Of a DNA stretch of 64,000 nt, positions 55,649-63,716 are shown one piece after another. Under the pieces are notes generated by a model, which worked only from the letters and a program-made list of their open reading frames with translations, did no database searches and had not been told where the DNA came from. The position numbers and the translations under genes were made by a program. This DNA comes from Gordonia sihwensis NBRC 108236. GTDB lineage: Bacteria; Actinomycetota; Actinomycetes; Mycobacteriales; Mycobacteriaceae. Location of the stretch: NCBI RefSeq assembly GCF_000333035.1, contig NZ_BANU01000013.1:62001-126000 (forward strand), written 5' to 3'. Each line of letters begins with the position of its first letter. Within the stretch, counting starts at the first letter, position 1.

Positions 55649-56207
55649 CCGCGCTCCGGACGTGTCGGTCGAACTCTCCGATCCCGACCCGGCCGGAGTC
55701 CTCGGCATCGTGGCGGAGGGTCGGGCGGACGTCGGATTCGTCGCCACCGCGGACGTCTCCCGCCTGGCCTCCGCATTCCCCGGACTCCACGTCCGATTCC
55801 TGGTGGATCTGCCCCTGGTCCTGGTGGTCTCAAGCGGTCGGCATGTCGCCGGCCTGCGTGATCTGGAGTCGGAGACGTGGATCGTGCCCGCGGCGATTCA
55901 GGGATTCCCCGGGCTCGACGAGCTGACCGATCAGTTCTGGCGACGGAACGACGTGACCCCCGCCCGTATCCAGCAGGTGTCGACTCTCCAGACGGCGCTG
56001 CCGCTCATCGCCGCGGACATGGCCGTGGGGCTGCTGCCGCGTGACGGATTCGAGGTGGTCGGCGGGCAGGTCGCGGCGATCGATCTGGCCCTCGACATCC
56101 CGCCGTTGCGCGCCGCGATGGTCTGGTCCGCCGAGATGCAGCCCGCACCCAGTCTCGATCTGTTGTTCCAGGTGATCGATCAGGCGGTCGCCGACGCCGC
56201 CATCTGA
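55646..56207 (+). pseudogene. LysR-family regulator, C-terminal remnant
   Basis: About 187 codons of a LysR effector domain remain (ARAPDVSVELSDPD, GIVAEGRADVGFVA, LVLVVSSGRHVAGL, STLQTALPLIAADMAVGLLPRDG). The HTH DNA-binding domain and start are absent. Open frame continues to the left only through the antisense of the solute-binding remnant, with no plausible start. A divergent LysR gene next to an ABC operon is the usual layout, so both genes were cut by one deletion. Confidence 0.85.
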
Positions 56208-56227
56208 CCGCGGCGGCGCCGTGACCG

Positions 56228-56917
56228 CTAGCAGGCCTGGTTGTGCACCGCTTCGATGAGTGATCGATCGATCGCCGTCTTCGGGTTCTTCGGGTCCACC
56301 GACCGCAGGGCCTCGAGTGCGGCCTGCGAATCCTGAGTCGGACGTCCCTGCGTGTAGTACTCGCCCAGTGCGAGGTCGACGTCGGTACCGGTGCGGCCGT
56401 CGTCGACCAACTGAGCGCACGGCGCGGCGAGCCACACCGCCGCCGCGCCCGCCTGACCGGCCTGACCGAATCGGATCTGAGCGACGCAATGCAGATTCTG
56501 GTCGGGGTAGACGGTGTCGTCGGCGTACGCGGGATCGCCGGGGGTGAACCCCTCGGCCACGAGATCGTCGCTCACCGAACGCGCCGAACCACGGGGCGCG
56601 GCGGAGTTGAAGACGCGCACCTTGAACGTCGACAGACCCGCCGGCGCGACGCTGAGCATCTCGGTGGAGCTGACCGGCTTCAGATTCGGCGGGGGCGTCG
56701 CCGGTGCCCCGGAGCGGTCCGACGGCGACGCGGCCTCGGGCATGTTGCAGTCCGTGGGGCGCGCCTCGTCACCGCCGCCGGTCAGCGCGACCGACCAGGC
56801 GGTGATGGCCGCCACGGCGAGGACCGCGACGACGATGAGGGCGGGCATCAGGTGGCGGCGCCGGAACGGACGGCCCTTCACATCGGTGGTGTAGCCGGTG
56901 GCGATCTTCGAGACCAA
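56228..56917 (-). CDS. cei: Cei-like envelope integrity protein (LytR_C domain)
   Basis: 229 residues: a cytoplasmic start (VKGRPFRRRHL), one membrane helix (about residues 24–45) and an extracytoplasmic LytR_C-like domain (FKVRVFNSAAPRGSARSVSDDL), with three or more cysteines (DCNM, LHCVAQ, APCAQL, NQAC) that may form disulfides. It matches M. tuberculosis Rv2700 (Cei), needed for envelope integrity. Normally adjacent to suhB. Confidence 0.88.
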   Translation of the reverse strand: MVSKIATGYTTDVKGRPFRRRHLMPALIVVAVLAVAAITAWSVALTGGGDEARPTDCNMPEAASPSDRSGAPATPPPNLKPVSSTEMLSVAPAGLSTFKVRVFNSAAPRGSARSVSDDLVAEGFTPGDPAYADDTVYPDQNLHCVAQIRFGQAGQAGAAAVWLAAPCAQLVDDGRTGTDVDLALGEYYTQGRPTQDSQAALEALRSVDPKNPKTAIDRSLIEAVHNQAC

Positions 56918-57053
56918 GACGCTCTAGCACCTTCTTCCGGAATCAGGGGTCGCCGACCACTGTAGAGGGCTCCGCGACGACGGTGCGGGAAGGTGTCCGG
57001 CGCGCCCTCATAAGTCGAGTTCGGTGCCTCTGACCGGCGCATTCGACGAGTGG

Positions 57054-57082
57054 TTGACTTCCGGGGTGGGTGCACCTAGAAT
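57054..57082 (+). promoter_or_regulatory. SigA-type promoter of the DUF4193 gene
   Basis: TTGACT (57054–57059) and TAGAAT (57077–57082) are 17 bp apart, close to consensus. The predicted leader is about 107 nt and contains an imperfect hairpin (CATCATCGCG/CGCGACGATG at 57096–57113). Confidence 0.75.
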
Positions 57083-57195
57083 TCGGGCGCCCAACATCAT
57101 CGCGCGACGATGTGGGGGCCGGGGGAACGAGGCCACAAGTGTGTTCTCCCACAGCAATCCGCATCCACACCTACAGAACCCAGGTTAGGCACACT

Positions 57196-57495
57196 ATGGC
57201 AACCGATTACGACGCTCCGCGCCGCAGCAACGACGACGACATCGCGGAGGACTCGCTGGAGGAGCTGAAGGCTCGCCGCAATGAAGCGAAGTCCGCCGAC
57301 GTCGATGTCGACGAGGGCGACACCGCCGAATCGTTCGAACTGCCGGGCGCGGACCTGTCGGGCGAGGAGTTGTCGGTGCGCGTGGTCCCGAAGCAGGACG
57401 ACGAGTTCACATGCTCGAGCTGCTTCCTCGTGTACCACCGCAACCGTCTCGCCGAACAGCACGGCAACGAGATGATCTGCGTCGACTGCGCCTGA
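57196..57495 (+). CDS. DUF4193 protein (Rv2699c-like)
   Basis: 99 residues: an acidic N-terminal half (DDDIAEDSLEELKARR) and a C-terminal four-Cys zinc-knuckle (EFTCSSCFLVYHR ... MICVDCA). The protein is universal in Mycobacteriales and essential-looking in context with dut and cei; its role is not known. It has a near-consensus promoter, so it should be highly expressed. Confidence 0.92.
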   Translation: MATDYDAPRRSNDDDIAEDSLEELKARRNEAKSADVDVDEGDTAESFELPGADLSGEELSVRVVPKQDDEFTCSSCFLVYHRNRLAEQHGNEMICVDCA

Positions 57496-57513
57496 TGCAC
57501 CCCTGTGCCGCGA

Positions 57514-57551
57514 ACCGACCGCGGCTCCGGTGATCCCGGACCGCGGTCGGT
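57514..57551. terminator. Hairpin between convergent DUF4193 and DUF3093 genes
   Basis: ACCGACCGCGG (57514–57524) and CCGCGGTCGGT (57541–57551) form a perfect 11-bp stem with a 16-nt loop. Confidence 0.75.
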
Positions 57552-57581
57552 GAATCGCGACCCCCGTGCGCCGCGTAGGGC

Positions 57582-58160
57582 TCAGCCCTGCGCGGCGTCG
57601 TCCTTTCCGTGACCCTCATCTCCGGACTCCTCATCTCCGGACTCCCGGTCTGCGGGTTCCTGACCGGGGACGCGGCCCGCGTCACCCATGCCCAGGGCGG
57701 CCAGCACCCGATCGGGATGGCGGGTCGAGATGAGCCAGTAGGGCGTCGGGTCGTCGGGGTCGTCCAACACCACGAGCACCATCGTCTTGACCCAGGTGCG
57801 ATGGAGTACGAACGCTGCCGGATCGAGCTGCCTGCCCATGGCCGCGCTGCGCTGTGCCGCCGAGACCGTGGCGCCGCGGGCGATCACCTCGCTGGGCAGC
57901 ATGGCCTTCCCCGCGTGCAGCGAGCCGTTCGCGTCCACGCGAACGGGCGTCCGCCCCATCGAATACAGTCCCCAGCCGATGAGGGCCGCGATGACGGGAT
58001 AGGCGACGACGCTCCACGGCTCCCGGTAGGCGGCGAGTTGGACCTCGTAGCCGAAGATCGCGGTGATGGCGAGGCCGGCGAGCCACCACCACCACGGGAC
58101 GATGAGGCGCTCGCTGTAGCGGTCCTGCTGCGGGGCGGGTGTCGAGGCTGCTTGCGTCAC
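57582..58160 (-). CDS. DUF3093 membrane protein (Rv2698-like)
   Basis: 192 residues with RYSERLIVPWWWWLAGLAI, two membrane helices in the first 75 residues and a soluble C-terminal domain (PYWLISTRHPDRVLAAL). The tail carries SGDEESGDE repeats. Family function unknown. The GTG start 58160 lies 42 bp from the divergent dut start, as in mycobacteria. Confidence 0.9.
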   Translation of the reverse strand: MTQAASTPAPQQDRYSERLIVPWWWWLAGLAITAIFGYEVQLAAYREPWSVVAYPVIAALIGWGLYSMGRTPVRVDANGSLHAGKAMLPSEVIARGATVSAAQRSAAMGRQLDPAAFVLHRTWVKTMVLVVLDDPDDPTPYWLISTRHPDRVLAALGMGDAGRVPGQEPADRESGDEESGDEGHGKDDAAQG

Positions 58161-58202
58161 GCGGACAAGCCTAATGCGGTAGCGCCCTAGTAGTCTGCGG
58201 GG

Positions 58203-58685
58203 GTGACCACGCCAGTGACGCCCGATACGTATCCGCCGTTGCGAATCCGCCGACTCGATCCCGACCTCCCGCTTCCCGTGCGCGCCCATCCGGGCGATGC
58301 GGGCATCGATCTGTACGCCGCCACCGACCTCGTGCTGGCGCCGGGACGTCGTCAGCTCGTCGGGACCGGTATCGCGATCGGGCTGCCGTACGGCACCGTC
58401 GGACTGATCCATCCGCGCTCCGGTCTGGCGGCGCGCGCGGGACTGTCGATCGTCAACGCGCCGGGAACGATCGACGCGGGCTACCGCGGCGAGATCAAGG
58501 TGTGCCTGATCAACCTGGATCCGGAGGCTCCGATCACCATCACGCGCGGCGACCGGATCGCCCAGCTGATCGTGCAGCGTGTCGAGTTGCCAGACGTGGT
58601 CGAAGTCGATGAACTCGACGACACCGAGCGCGGCGCCGGAGGCTACGGCTCCAGTGGCGGCCACGCGATTCTGACGGAGGGATGA
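58203..58685 (+). CDS. dut: dUTP pyrophosphatase
   Basis: 160 residues with all five trimeric dUTPase motifs: [48 protein letters not shown] and [10 protein letters not shown]. It hydrolyses dUTP to dUMP, keeping uracil out of DNA. GTG 58203. The stop overlaps the DUF3710 start (ATGA). Confidence 0.97.
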   Translation: MTTPVTPDTYPPLRIRRLDPDLPLPVRAHPGDAGIDLYAATDLVLAPGRRQLVGTGIAIGLPYGTVGLIHPRSGLAARAGLSIVNAPGTIDAGYRGEIKVCLINLDPEAPITITRGDRIAQLIVQRVELPDVVEVDELDDTERGAGGYGSSGGHAILTEG

Positions 58686-59578
58686 CGATGGCACAGCGTG
58701 CGACCGGCGCCGCGGGCGACAAGTACTCGATCGGCGACACCGCGGGACCCTACGACATCGCGGATCTGGCGACGCCCCTCGCCGAACTCGCGAACTCCCA
58801 TCTGGATCTGGGCTCCCTGCTGATGCCGGTGGTGGAGGGCGGGCAGGTGACCGTCGAGATGTCCGCGACGCATGAGCCCGAGGCCGTCTACCTCGTGACG
58901 CCGGTCGGCCGCATCGGACTGCACGCCTTCGCCGCCCCGCGCAGCGGGGGACTGTGGCGCGAAGTGGTGCGCGAACTGGCCGAGTCGCTCCGCAGCGACG
59001 GAGCGCAGACCTCGATCGAGGACGGTCACTGGGGCCGCGAAGTGGTGGCCCGGGTGCCCGGCGGCAGTCACCGGTTCATCGGTGTCGACGGTCCTCGCTG
59101 GATGGTGCGCTGCGTCGCGAGCGGCCCCGAGGAGTCCGAGGTGCAGCTGGCCCAGCTCGCCCGCGCCGTCCTCGCCGAGACGGTGGTGCGTCGAGGCAGT
59201 GAACCGTGCCCGCCGCGGGAGTTGCTGCCGATCGTGTTGCCGCCGGTCCTCGCCGAACAGGTCGCGGCCGCCCAGCAGCAACTGGCCGAGCAGGCGGCCG
59301 AGCAGGCCGGGGTGGACGCCGAGACCGGAGCCTTCCCCTCGCAGCCGCTGCCCGCACAGCCGTCCGGTGACGACTCCGGAGTGCCGGAGGTGATTCCCGG
59401 CGGCGCCGTGGAGCAGAGCGCCTCGGCCACCGTCTACTCCGATCAACCGGACGCGGATGCGCCGTCGGCGACAGCGGAGGAGACGTCGGCTCCGCCCGCA
59501 GTGGAGCCGGAGGAGGCACCCACCGCGCCGCCGTCGCGCGGTTCGGCGATGTCACGCTTCCGCCGGCGCCGCCGCTGA
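58682..59578 (+). CDS. DUF3710 protein (Rv2696c-like)
   Basis: 298 residues. The conserved DUF3710 domain is residues about 20–200 ([47 protein letters not shown]); the C-terminal 100 residues are Pro/Ala/Glu-rich and end in an Arg-rich tip (RFRRRRR). Function unknown. It is translationally coupled to dut, and its last 27 bp overlap the convergent hydrolase gene. Confidence 0.9.
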   Translation: MTMAQRATGAAGDKYSIGDTAGPYDIADLATPLAELANSHLDLGSLLMPVVEGGQVTVEMSATHEPEAVYLVTPVGRIGLHAFAAPRSGGLWREVVRELAESLRSDGAQTSIEDGHWGREVVARVPGGSHRFIGVDGPRWMVRCVASGPEESEVQLAQLARAVLAETVVRRGSEPCPPRELLPIVLPPVLAEQVAAAQQQLAEQAAEQAGVDAETGAFPSQPLPAQPSGDDSGVPEVIPGGAVEQSASATVYSDQPDADAPSATAEETSAPPAVEPEEAPTAPPSRGSAMSRFRRRRR

Positions 59579-60265
59579 CGCGTCCCTCCAGGCGGCGGCA
59601 CAGGCGTCGCCGAGCCGATGCGGTGCCGGCCCGAACTCGGTGAGCGGCACGGCGCGCACCGCCGCCCGCGGTGCATACGCGGCCCAGGCCCGTCCCACCT
59701 CGACGGGATGCAGCGGGTCGTCGGGGGCGGCGGCGACGCCCAGCGGCACCGTCAGTGCGGACAGTTCGCTCTCGGCGGGCGCGGCGTGCGCGGCCGCGGC
59801 ACGCAACTGCTCGACCAGTCCGCGGTCGGCGAGCGAGCGCCACGACCGTGACAGCTCCGCCCCGAGCCATGCGGGGCTGGTCCGGACCATCTGCGCCACC
59901 GCGGCCGCCAGACCGTCGCGTTCGATCGCGTCGGCGGTCAGCCGCGCCGACAGCGCGGCGAGTGAGTCCGCGGCCGGGCCCGACCACGGCGGCAGGGCGG
60001 CAAGCACTCCGCGGCAGTGCTGCGCGAGCGGTGATCGCAGTGCCCATTCGACGGCGATCGCCGCACCTATCGAGATGCCGCCGACGAGTAGGTCATCGCC
60101 TTCGGCGGCGACCTGGTCCAGGCGCGTAGAATAGCTGTTGACCAGGTCAGATTCTGGTTCGAGTGACACCAGTCGAGCGCCGATCGAGGCGGCGGCGGGG
60201 CCGAAGACCCGTGCGGCGTAATCGGCGTCCGACCCGGTGCCCGGCATCACGATCAGCGTGGTCAT
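59552..60265 (-). CDS. Alpha/beta-hydrolase fold protein (Rv2695-like)
   Basis: 237 residues beginning MTTLIVMPGTGSDADYA with the nucleophile elbow GGISIGAAIA (Ser in GxSxG) and C-terminal PLTEFGPAPHR as the probable His region. A hydrolase activity is likely but the substrate is unknown. ATG 60265 is taken over an ATG five codons upstream. Confidence 0.85.
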   Translation of the reverse strand: MTTLIVMPGTGSDADYAARVFGPAAASIGARLVSLEPESDLVNSYSTRLDQVAAEGDDLLVGGISIGAAIAVEWALRSPLAQHCRGVLAALPPWSGPAADSLAALSARLTADAIERDGLAAAVAQMVRTSPAWLGAELSRSWRSLADRGLVEQLRAAAAHAAPAESELSALTVPLGVAAAPDDPLHPVEVGRAWAAYAPRAAVRAVPLTEFGPAPHRLGDACAAAWRDASAAAPAEA

Positions 60266-60336
60266 ACTTCGATCATGCACGGGTAGTATGGTGAGTTTGC
60301 AAGTGAGTTCGATTGCGACACCCCGCGGAGGATGGG

Positions 60337-60711
60337 ATGGCTAATTCGGGTCTGCTCAAGCGGCTCGGACGGATGCTGACCGAAGATCTCGACGAGATCG
60401 AAGAGGGTCGCATCCAGCGCGAGTGCCAGGCACATGGTGCGCAGCGCGCGGTCGACTGCGCCCGCGGCGACGAGGCGACGATGGTCGGCGAGCTCCGCGC
60501 GGTCGAGACGTGTTCGCGCAACACCAAGACCGGTGTGGTCGCGGAGTTCTTCGACGGCACCGACACGGTGATCCTCAAGTGGATGGGCCGGAACCGGATC
60601 CCGGGCATCGAACCCGGTCGACGGGTGACGATCCGCGGCCGGGTGGCGAACTCGGACGGCATGAAGGTGATCTACAACCCCTATTACGAACTGCACGCCA
60701 CCGACGAGTGA
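60337..60711 (+). CDS. OB-fold nucleic-acid-binding protein (Rv2694c-like)
   Basis: 124 residues with RECQAHGAQRAVDCARGDEATMVGEL and an OB-fold core (VILKWMGRNRIPGIEPGRRVTIRGRV, NPYYEL). It is the DUF-type RecG-like OB protein typical of this locus. ATG 60337 has GGAGGATGG before it. A 16-bp tandem repeat begins in its final codons. Confidence 0.88.
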   Translation: MANSGLLKRLGRMLTEDLDEIEEGRIQRECQAHGAQRAVDCARGDEATMVGELRAVETCSRNTKTGVVAEFFDGTDTVILKWMGRNRIPGIEPGRRVTIRGRVANSDGMKVIYNPYYELHATDE

Positions 60712-60750
60712 GCGCCTGACCGAGTGAGCGCATGACCGAGTGAGCATGAC
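60705..60750 (+). repeat. 16-bp tandem repeat at the OB-fold gene stop
   Basis: Three units (CGAGTGAGCGCMTGAC at 60705 and 60721, and a 14-bp copy at 60737) span the stop codon and intergenic gap. The stop is repeated in each unit. Confidence 0.85.
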
Positions 60751-60778
60751 GACGCCGGCCTCCGTGGAGACCGGCGTC
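60751..60778. terminator. Hairpin between convergent OB-fold and membrane-protein genes
   Basis: GACGCCGGCCTCC and GGAGACCGGCGTC pair with one mismatch and a 2-nt tip. Confidence 0.7.
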
Positions 60779-60793
60779 GCGTCGTGCAGTACT

Positions 60794-61234
60794 TCAGATG
60801 CTCAGCAGCAGCGAGGTCCCGAGCGTGATCAGCGCCGCGACCTTGATCAGATCGAATCCGACATACCAGTAGTGCGCCGTGCTGCGGTGTTCGGGAACCG
60901 ACTCCGGGTGGGCCAGGACCAGATCGGTGCGCTTGGAGAGCACCGGCCTGATCGCCGCCACCTGAACGATCAGCGCCGCGGCCGCCACACCGAGTCCGAT
61001 CAACGTACCCGTCGACCAGTCGTCGCCGACGGCGACCGCGACGATCAGTGCGATCGCCCAGAGCGCCTCGACCGCGTTCAGCGCGCGGAACACGAGGCGG
61101 CCGATACCCAGGCCGAGCGGGATGGTGATCCCGGGGGCCTGGAACTTGAGCGGCGCCTCGATGAACGAGATGCCGAACACCATGCCGAGCCAGATGAAGG
61201 AGCCGGCTGTCGCCAGGGCCTGGGTCACGGTCAT
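60794..61234 (-). CDS. Four-helix membrane protein downstream of hmp
   Basis: 146 residues with four predicted membrane helices (about 7–27, 50–70, 77–95, 122–143) and a His-rich loop (HPESVPEHRSTAHYWYVG). I do not recognise a named family. It begins 10 bp after the flavohaemoglobin stop on the same strand, so it is likely co-expressed under nitric-oxide stress. Confidence 0.7.
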   Translation of the reverse strand: MTVTQALATAGSFIWLGMVFGISFIEAPLKFQAPGITIPLGLGIGRLVFRALNAVEALWAIALIVAVAVGDDWSTGTLIGLGVAAAALIVQVAAIRPVLSKRTDLVLAHPESVPEHRSTAHYWYVGFDLIKVAALITLGTSLLLSI

Positions 61235-61244
61235 CGGATCACGC

Positions 61245-62405
61245 TCACTTCATCACGCTGAAGGACTCGTAGTGGATGCGGTCCTCGGGCACGTCCCGCT
61301 CCAGCAGGGCGTCGCGGATCGCGCCGAGGAAGCCGGACGGTCCGCACAGGAGCGCGGTGGTGTCGGGTGCGATGTCGACGCCCTCGAGATCCATGTAGCC
61401 GATCCGCGTCGCCTCGTCGGTCGCCAGTCCGTGCTCGTACCACTGCAGCAGTTCGGCCTGGGGGAGGCGATCGACGAGCTGTGCGAGGTCGCCTCGGTGC
61501 GGCTGCCTGCTGCGCGAGCGGTCGGCGTGCAGGACCGTGACCGGACGGGTGTCGCCGGTGGAGACCAGGTGGTTCAGCAGACCGATCACCGGGGTGCAGC
61601 CGATCCCCGCCGAGGCCAGCAGCAGCGGATCGTCTCCCTCGGGGAGGGTGAGGTCGCCGAAGGGCGTGCTCACGGTCATGAGATCGCCCTCGAAGACGTG
61701 CTCGTGCAGATGGCTGGACACCTCGCCGTCGAGCTTGACGCTGATGTGCCACGCGGGATCGGAGGTCGACCCGGTGAGGCTGTACTGCCGGATCTGCCGC
61801 GCGCCGTCGTCCATCGTCGCCTGGACCGAGATGTACTGACCGGGGACGAAGGCGCCGAGCGGCTCGCCGTCGAGGCTCTCGAGCGTGAAGGCCACGGCGT
61901 CGGGGGCCACCTGCTCGCGTTCGACGACGCGCGCCGACTTCCACACATCGCCGGGTTCGACGCCGGCAGCCCGGTACAGCTCGGTCTCCCGGCCGATCAG
62001 GACGTGTGCCATCTCCCAGTACAGCTCGTCCCATGCGGCCGCGACCTCCGGGGTGACGGCCTCACCGAGGACGTCGACGATCGCGGCGAACAGGTGCTCG
62101 TGGACGATCGGGTACTGGTCGGCGACGATGCCGAGGGAGGCGTGCTTATGGGCGATCCGGTCGATGATGAAGCGCATCCGGCCGGCATCGGGCTCGAGCT
62201 GCAGTCGGGCGAAGGCCGCGACCGCACCCGCCAGCACCTGCGGCTGACCGCCGGTGGCCTGGTTGGTCCGATTGAACAGATCGCGGAGCAGTTCGGGCCG
62301 CGCGGTGAACATCCGGTCGTAGAACCGCGGCGTGATCTCCGGCAACGCGGCTTCGACGACGGGGACAGTGGCTTCGAGCACCAGTTTCGTATCCGACGAG
62401 ATCAT
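61245..62405 (-). CDS. hmp: Flavohaemoglobin, nitric oxide dioxygenase
   Basis: 386 residues: an N-terminal globin (proximal His88 in KHASLG, distal region FYDRMF, YWEMAHVL), an FAD domain (RQYSLTG) and an NAD-binding domain (ASAGIGCTPVIGLLN, LLCGPSGFLGAI). It converts NO to nitrate with O2 and NADPH. ATG 62405 follows AGTGAGGAT. It lies 10 bp after nsrR, so the repressor and its main target are one operon. Confidence 0.96.
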   Translation of the reverse strand: MISSDTKLVLEATVPVVEAALPEITPRFYDRMFTARPELLRDLFNRTNQATGGQPQVLAGAVAAFARLQLEPDAGRMRFIIDRIAHKHASLGIVADQYPIVHEHLFAAIVDVLGEAVTPEVAAAWDELYWEMAHVLIGRETELYRAAGVEPGDVWKSARVVEREQVAPDAVAFTLESLDGEPLGAFVPGQYISVQATMDDGARQIRQYSLTGSTSDPAWHISVKLDGEVSSHLHEHVFEGDLMTVSTPFGDLTLPEGDDPLLLASAGIGCTPVIGLLNHLVSTGDTRPVTVLHADRSRSRQPHRGDLAQLVDRLPQAELLQWYEHGLATDEATRIGYMDLEGVDIAPDTTALLCGPSGFLGAIRDALLERDVPEDRIHYESFSVMK

Positions 62406-62415
62406 CGATTTATCC

Positions 62416-62919
62416 TCACTTCGCTGCGATTGAATCGGGAGCCGCCGCATCCACGGTGGTCGTGGTCGGCGGGGTATCGGTGGACCGGAGAGTCGGCAGC
62501 AGCGTCAGCAGCTGGGCTCCGGTCGGATCGGCGATCAGGTCTTCGACGCTGAGCCGATCGAGGCTGGTGTAGAACGCCTCCTGGGCGGTCGCGAGTGCGC
62601 GGCGCAGACGGCAGGCGTTGCGCAGGGGACACGGTGCGGGGCCTTCGCAGTCGACGACTTCGGCATCGCCCTCGAGATGACGGGCGAGCCAGCCGACGCC
62701 TGCTCGCCTGCCGAGCTCGGTGATGCCCAGGCCGCCGGAGCGGCCGCGGCGCGAGTGCACCACGCCGAGTTCGGCCAGTCGACTGACCACCTTGGCCACG
62801 TGCGTGTAGCTCAGCTGCAGATCGGCCGCGATCTGCTTGGAGGTGTGGCTGGCATCCGGGTCGGCGGTCAGCGCCATGACGACCCGCAGGCCGATGTCGG
62901 TGAACCGTGTCAGCTGCAT
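62416..62919 (-). CDS. nsrR: Rrf2-family NO-sensing repressor NsrR
   Basis: 167 residues with a winged HTH (TSKQIAADLQLSYTHVAKVVSRL) and three cysteines spaced Cys91-x5-Cys97-x5-Cys103 (CEGPAPCPLRNAC), the Fe-S cluster ligand pattern of NsrR. NO destroys the cluster and derepresses hmp. The promoter region holds a long inverted repeat likely bound by this protein. Confidence 0.94.
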   Translation of the reverse strand: MQLTRFTDIGLRVVMALTADPDASHTSKQIAADLQLSYTHVAKVVSRLAELGVVHSRRGRSGGLGITELGRRAGVGWLARHLEGDAEVVDCEGPAPCPLRNACRLRRALATAQEAFYTSLDRLSVEDLIADPTGAQLLTLLPTLRSTDTPPTTTTVDAAAPDSIAAK

Positions 62920-62934
62920 GAATCGATCAGAACA

Positions 62935-62959
62935 TAATTGGAACCCGGGACTCCAATTA
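62935..62959. promoter_or_regulatory. NsrR operator candidate
   Basis: TAATTGGA-N9-TCCAATTA is a perfect 8-bp inverted repeat 16 bp upstream of the nsrR start. Confidence 0.65.
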
Positions 62960-63011
62960 ATGTGTCGGACCTCTCATGACCTGCGGAAACAGGTAATTTC
63001 GGCCTTTGAGA

Positions 63012-63029
63012 CGGGGACGAAAGTCCCTA
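63012..63029. promoter_or_regulatory. DosR (DevR)-type box upstream of nsrR-hmp
   Basis: GGGAC-GAAA-GTCCC (63014–63027) matches the core of the DosR consensus GGGACTWWAGTCCC. It lies about 100 bp upstream of nsrR, a normal distance for DosR activation. Confidence 0.5.
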
Positions 63030-63051
63030 CCGCTACTACAGCGTGTAGGAG

Positions 63052-63714
63052 TTAAATGGGTGACTTGATCGTCCGGTGGAGCTCTTCTTCGGCTTCCTCC
63101 GGTGCGATGAACACCAGCTCGTCGCCGCCCTCGAGAGGGTCGTCCGACTCGGGCACGATCACTCGCCGGCCGCGGATGATCGCCACCAGCGCGACGTCGT
63201 GCGGGAGCTGCAACCGCCGCACCGCCTTCCCCGCGAGCGGGGTGTCGTTCGGCAGGGTCAGCTCGACGAGGTTGGCCTGGCCCTGGCGGAAGGTCATCAC
63301 CCGCACCAGATCGCCGACGGTCACCGCCTCTTCGACCAGCGAGGCCAGCATCCGCGGTGTCGAGACGGCGACGTCGACGCCCCAGTCCTCATTGAAGAGC
63401 CACTCATTGCGCGGATCGTTGACGCGGGCGACCACCCGATTCACGGCGAACTCCGTCGTCGCGAGCAGGCTCACCACCAGATTCGCCTTGTCATCTCCCG
63501 TGGCCGCGATCATCACGTCGTATGTCTGCAGCTGCGCCAGCTCCAGGTCCGACAGTTCGCACGCGTCGGCGTGCACCCAGTCGGCCCCGGGTACCGCGAC
63601 CGGATCGATGTGCGTGCGGTTCCGTTCGAACAGCGTCACGTCGTGATCGTTCACGAGCAGTTCGCGGGCGATGGCCCGGCCGACGGCCCCGGCTCCGGCG
63701 ATGGCGACTTTCAC
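63052..63714 (-). CDS. ceoC: TrkA-type K+ transport regulator CeoC
   Basis: 220 residues: a TrkA-N (RCK) Rossmann domain (VAIAGAGAVGRAIARELL) and a TrkA-C domain (VELTLPNDTPLAGKAVRRL, DELVFIAPEE). It is a soluble NAD(H)-binding regulatory subunit of potassium uptake. GTG 63714 overlaps-adjoins the ceoB stop (2-bp gap). In mycobacteria ceoB-ceoC form a pair (Rv2691–Rv2692). Confidence 0.92.
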   Translation of the reverse strand: MKVAIAGAGAVGRAIARELLVNDHDVTLFERNRTHIDPVAVPGADWVHADACELSDLELAQLQTYDVMIAATGDDKANLVVSLLATTEFAVNRVVARVNDPRNEWLFNEDWGVDVAVSTPRMLASLVEEAVTVGDLVRVMTFRQGQANLVELTLPNDTPLAGKAVRRLQLPHDVALVAIIRGRRVIVPESDDPLEGGDELVFIAPEEAEEELHRTIKSPI

Positions 63715-63716
63715 AG

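Noticed and set aside
55431-56207. 258-codon open frame read as one complete gene
   Set aside because: Its left part is only the antisense of the solute-binding remnant; LysR homology begins in the middle and no HTH exists.
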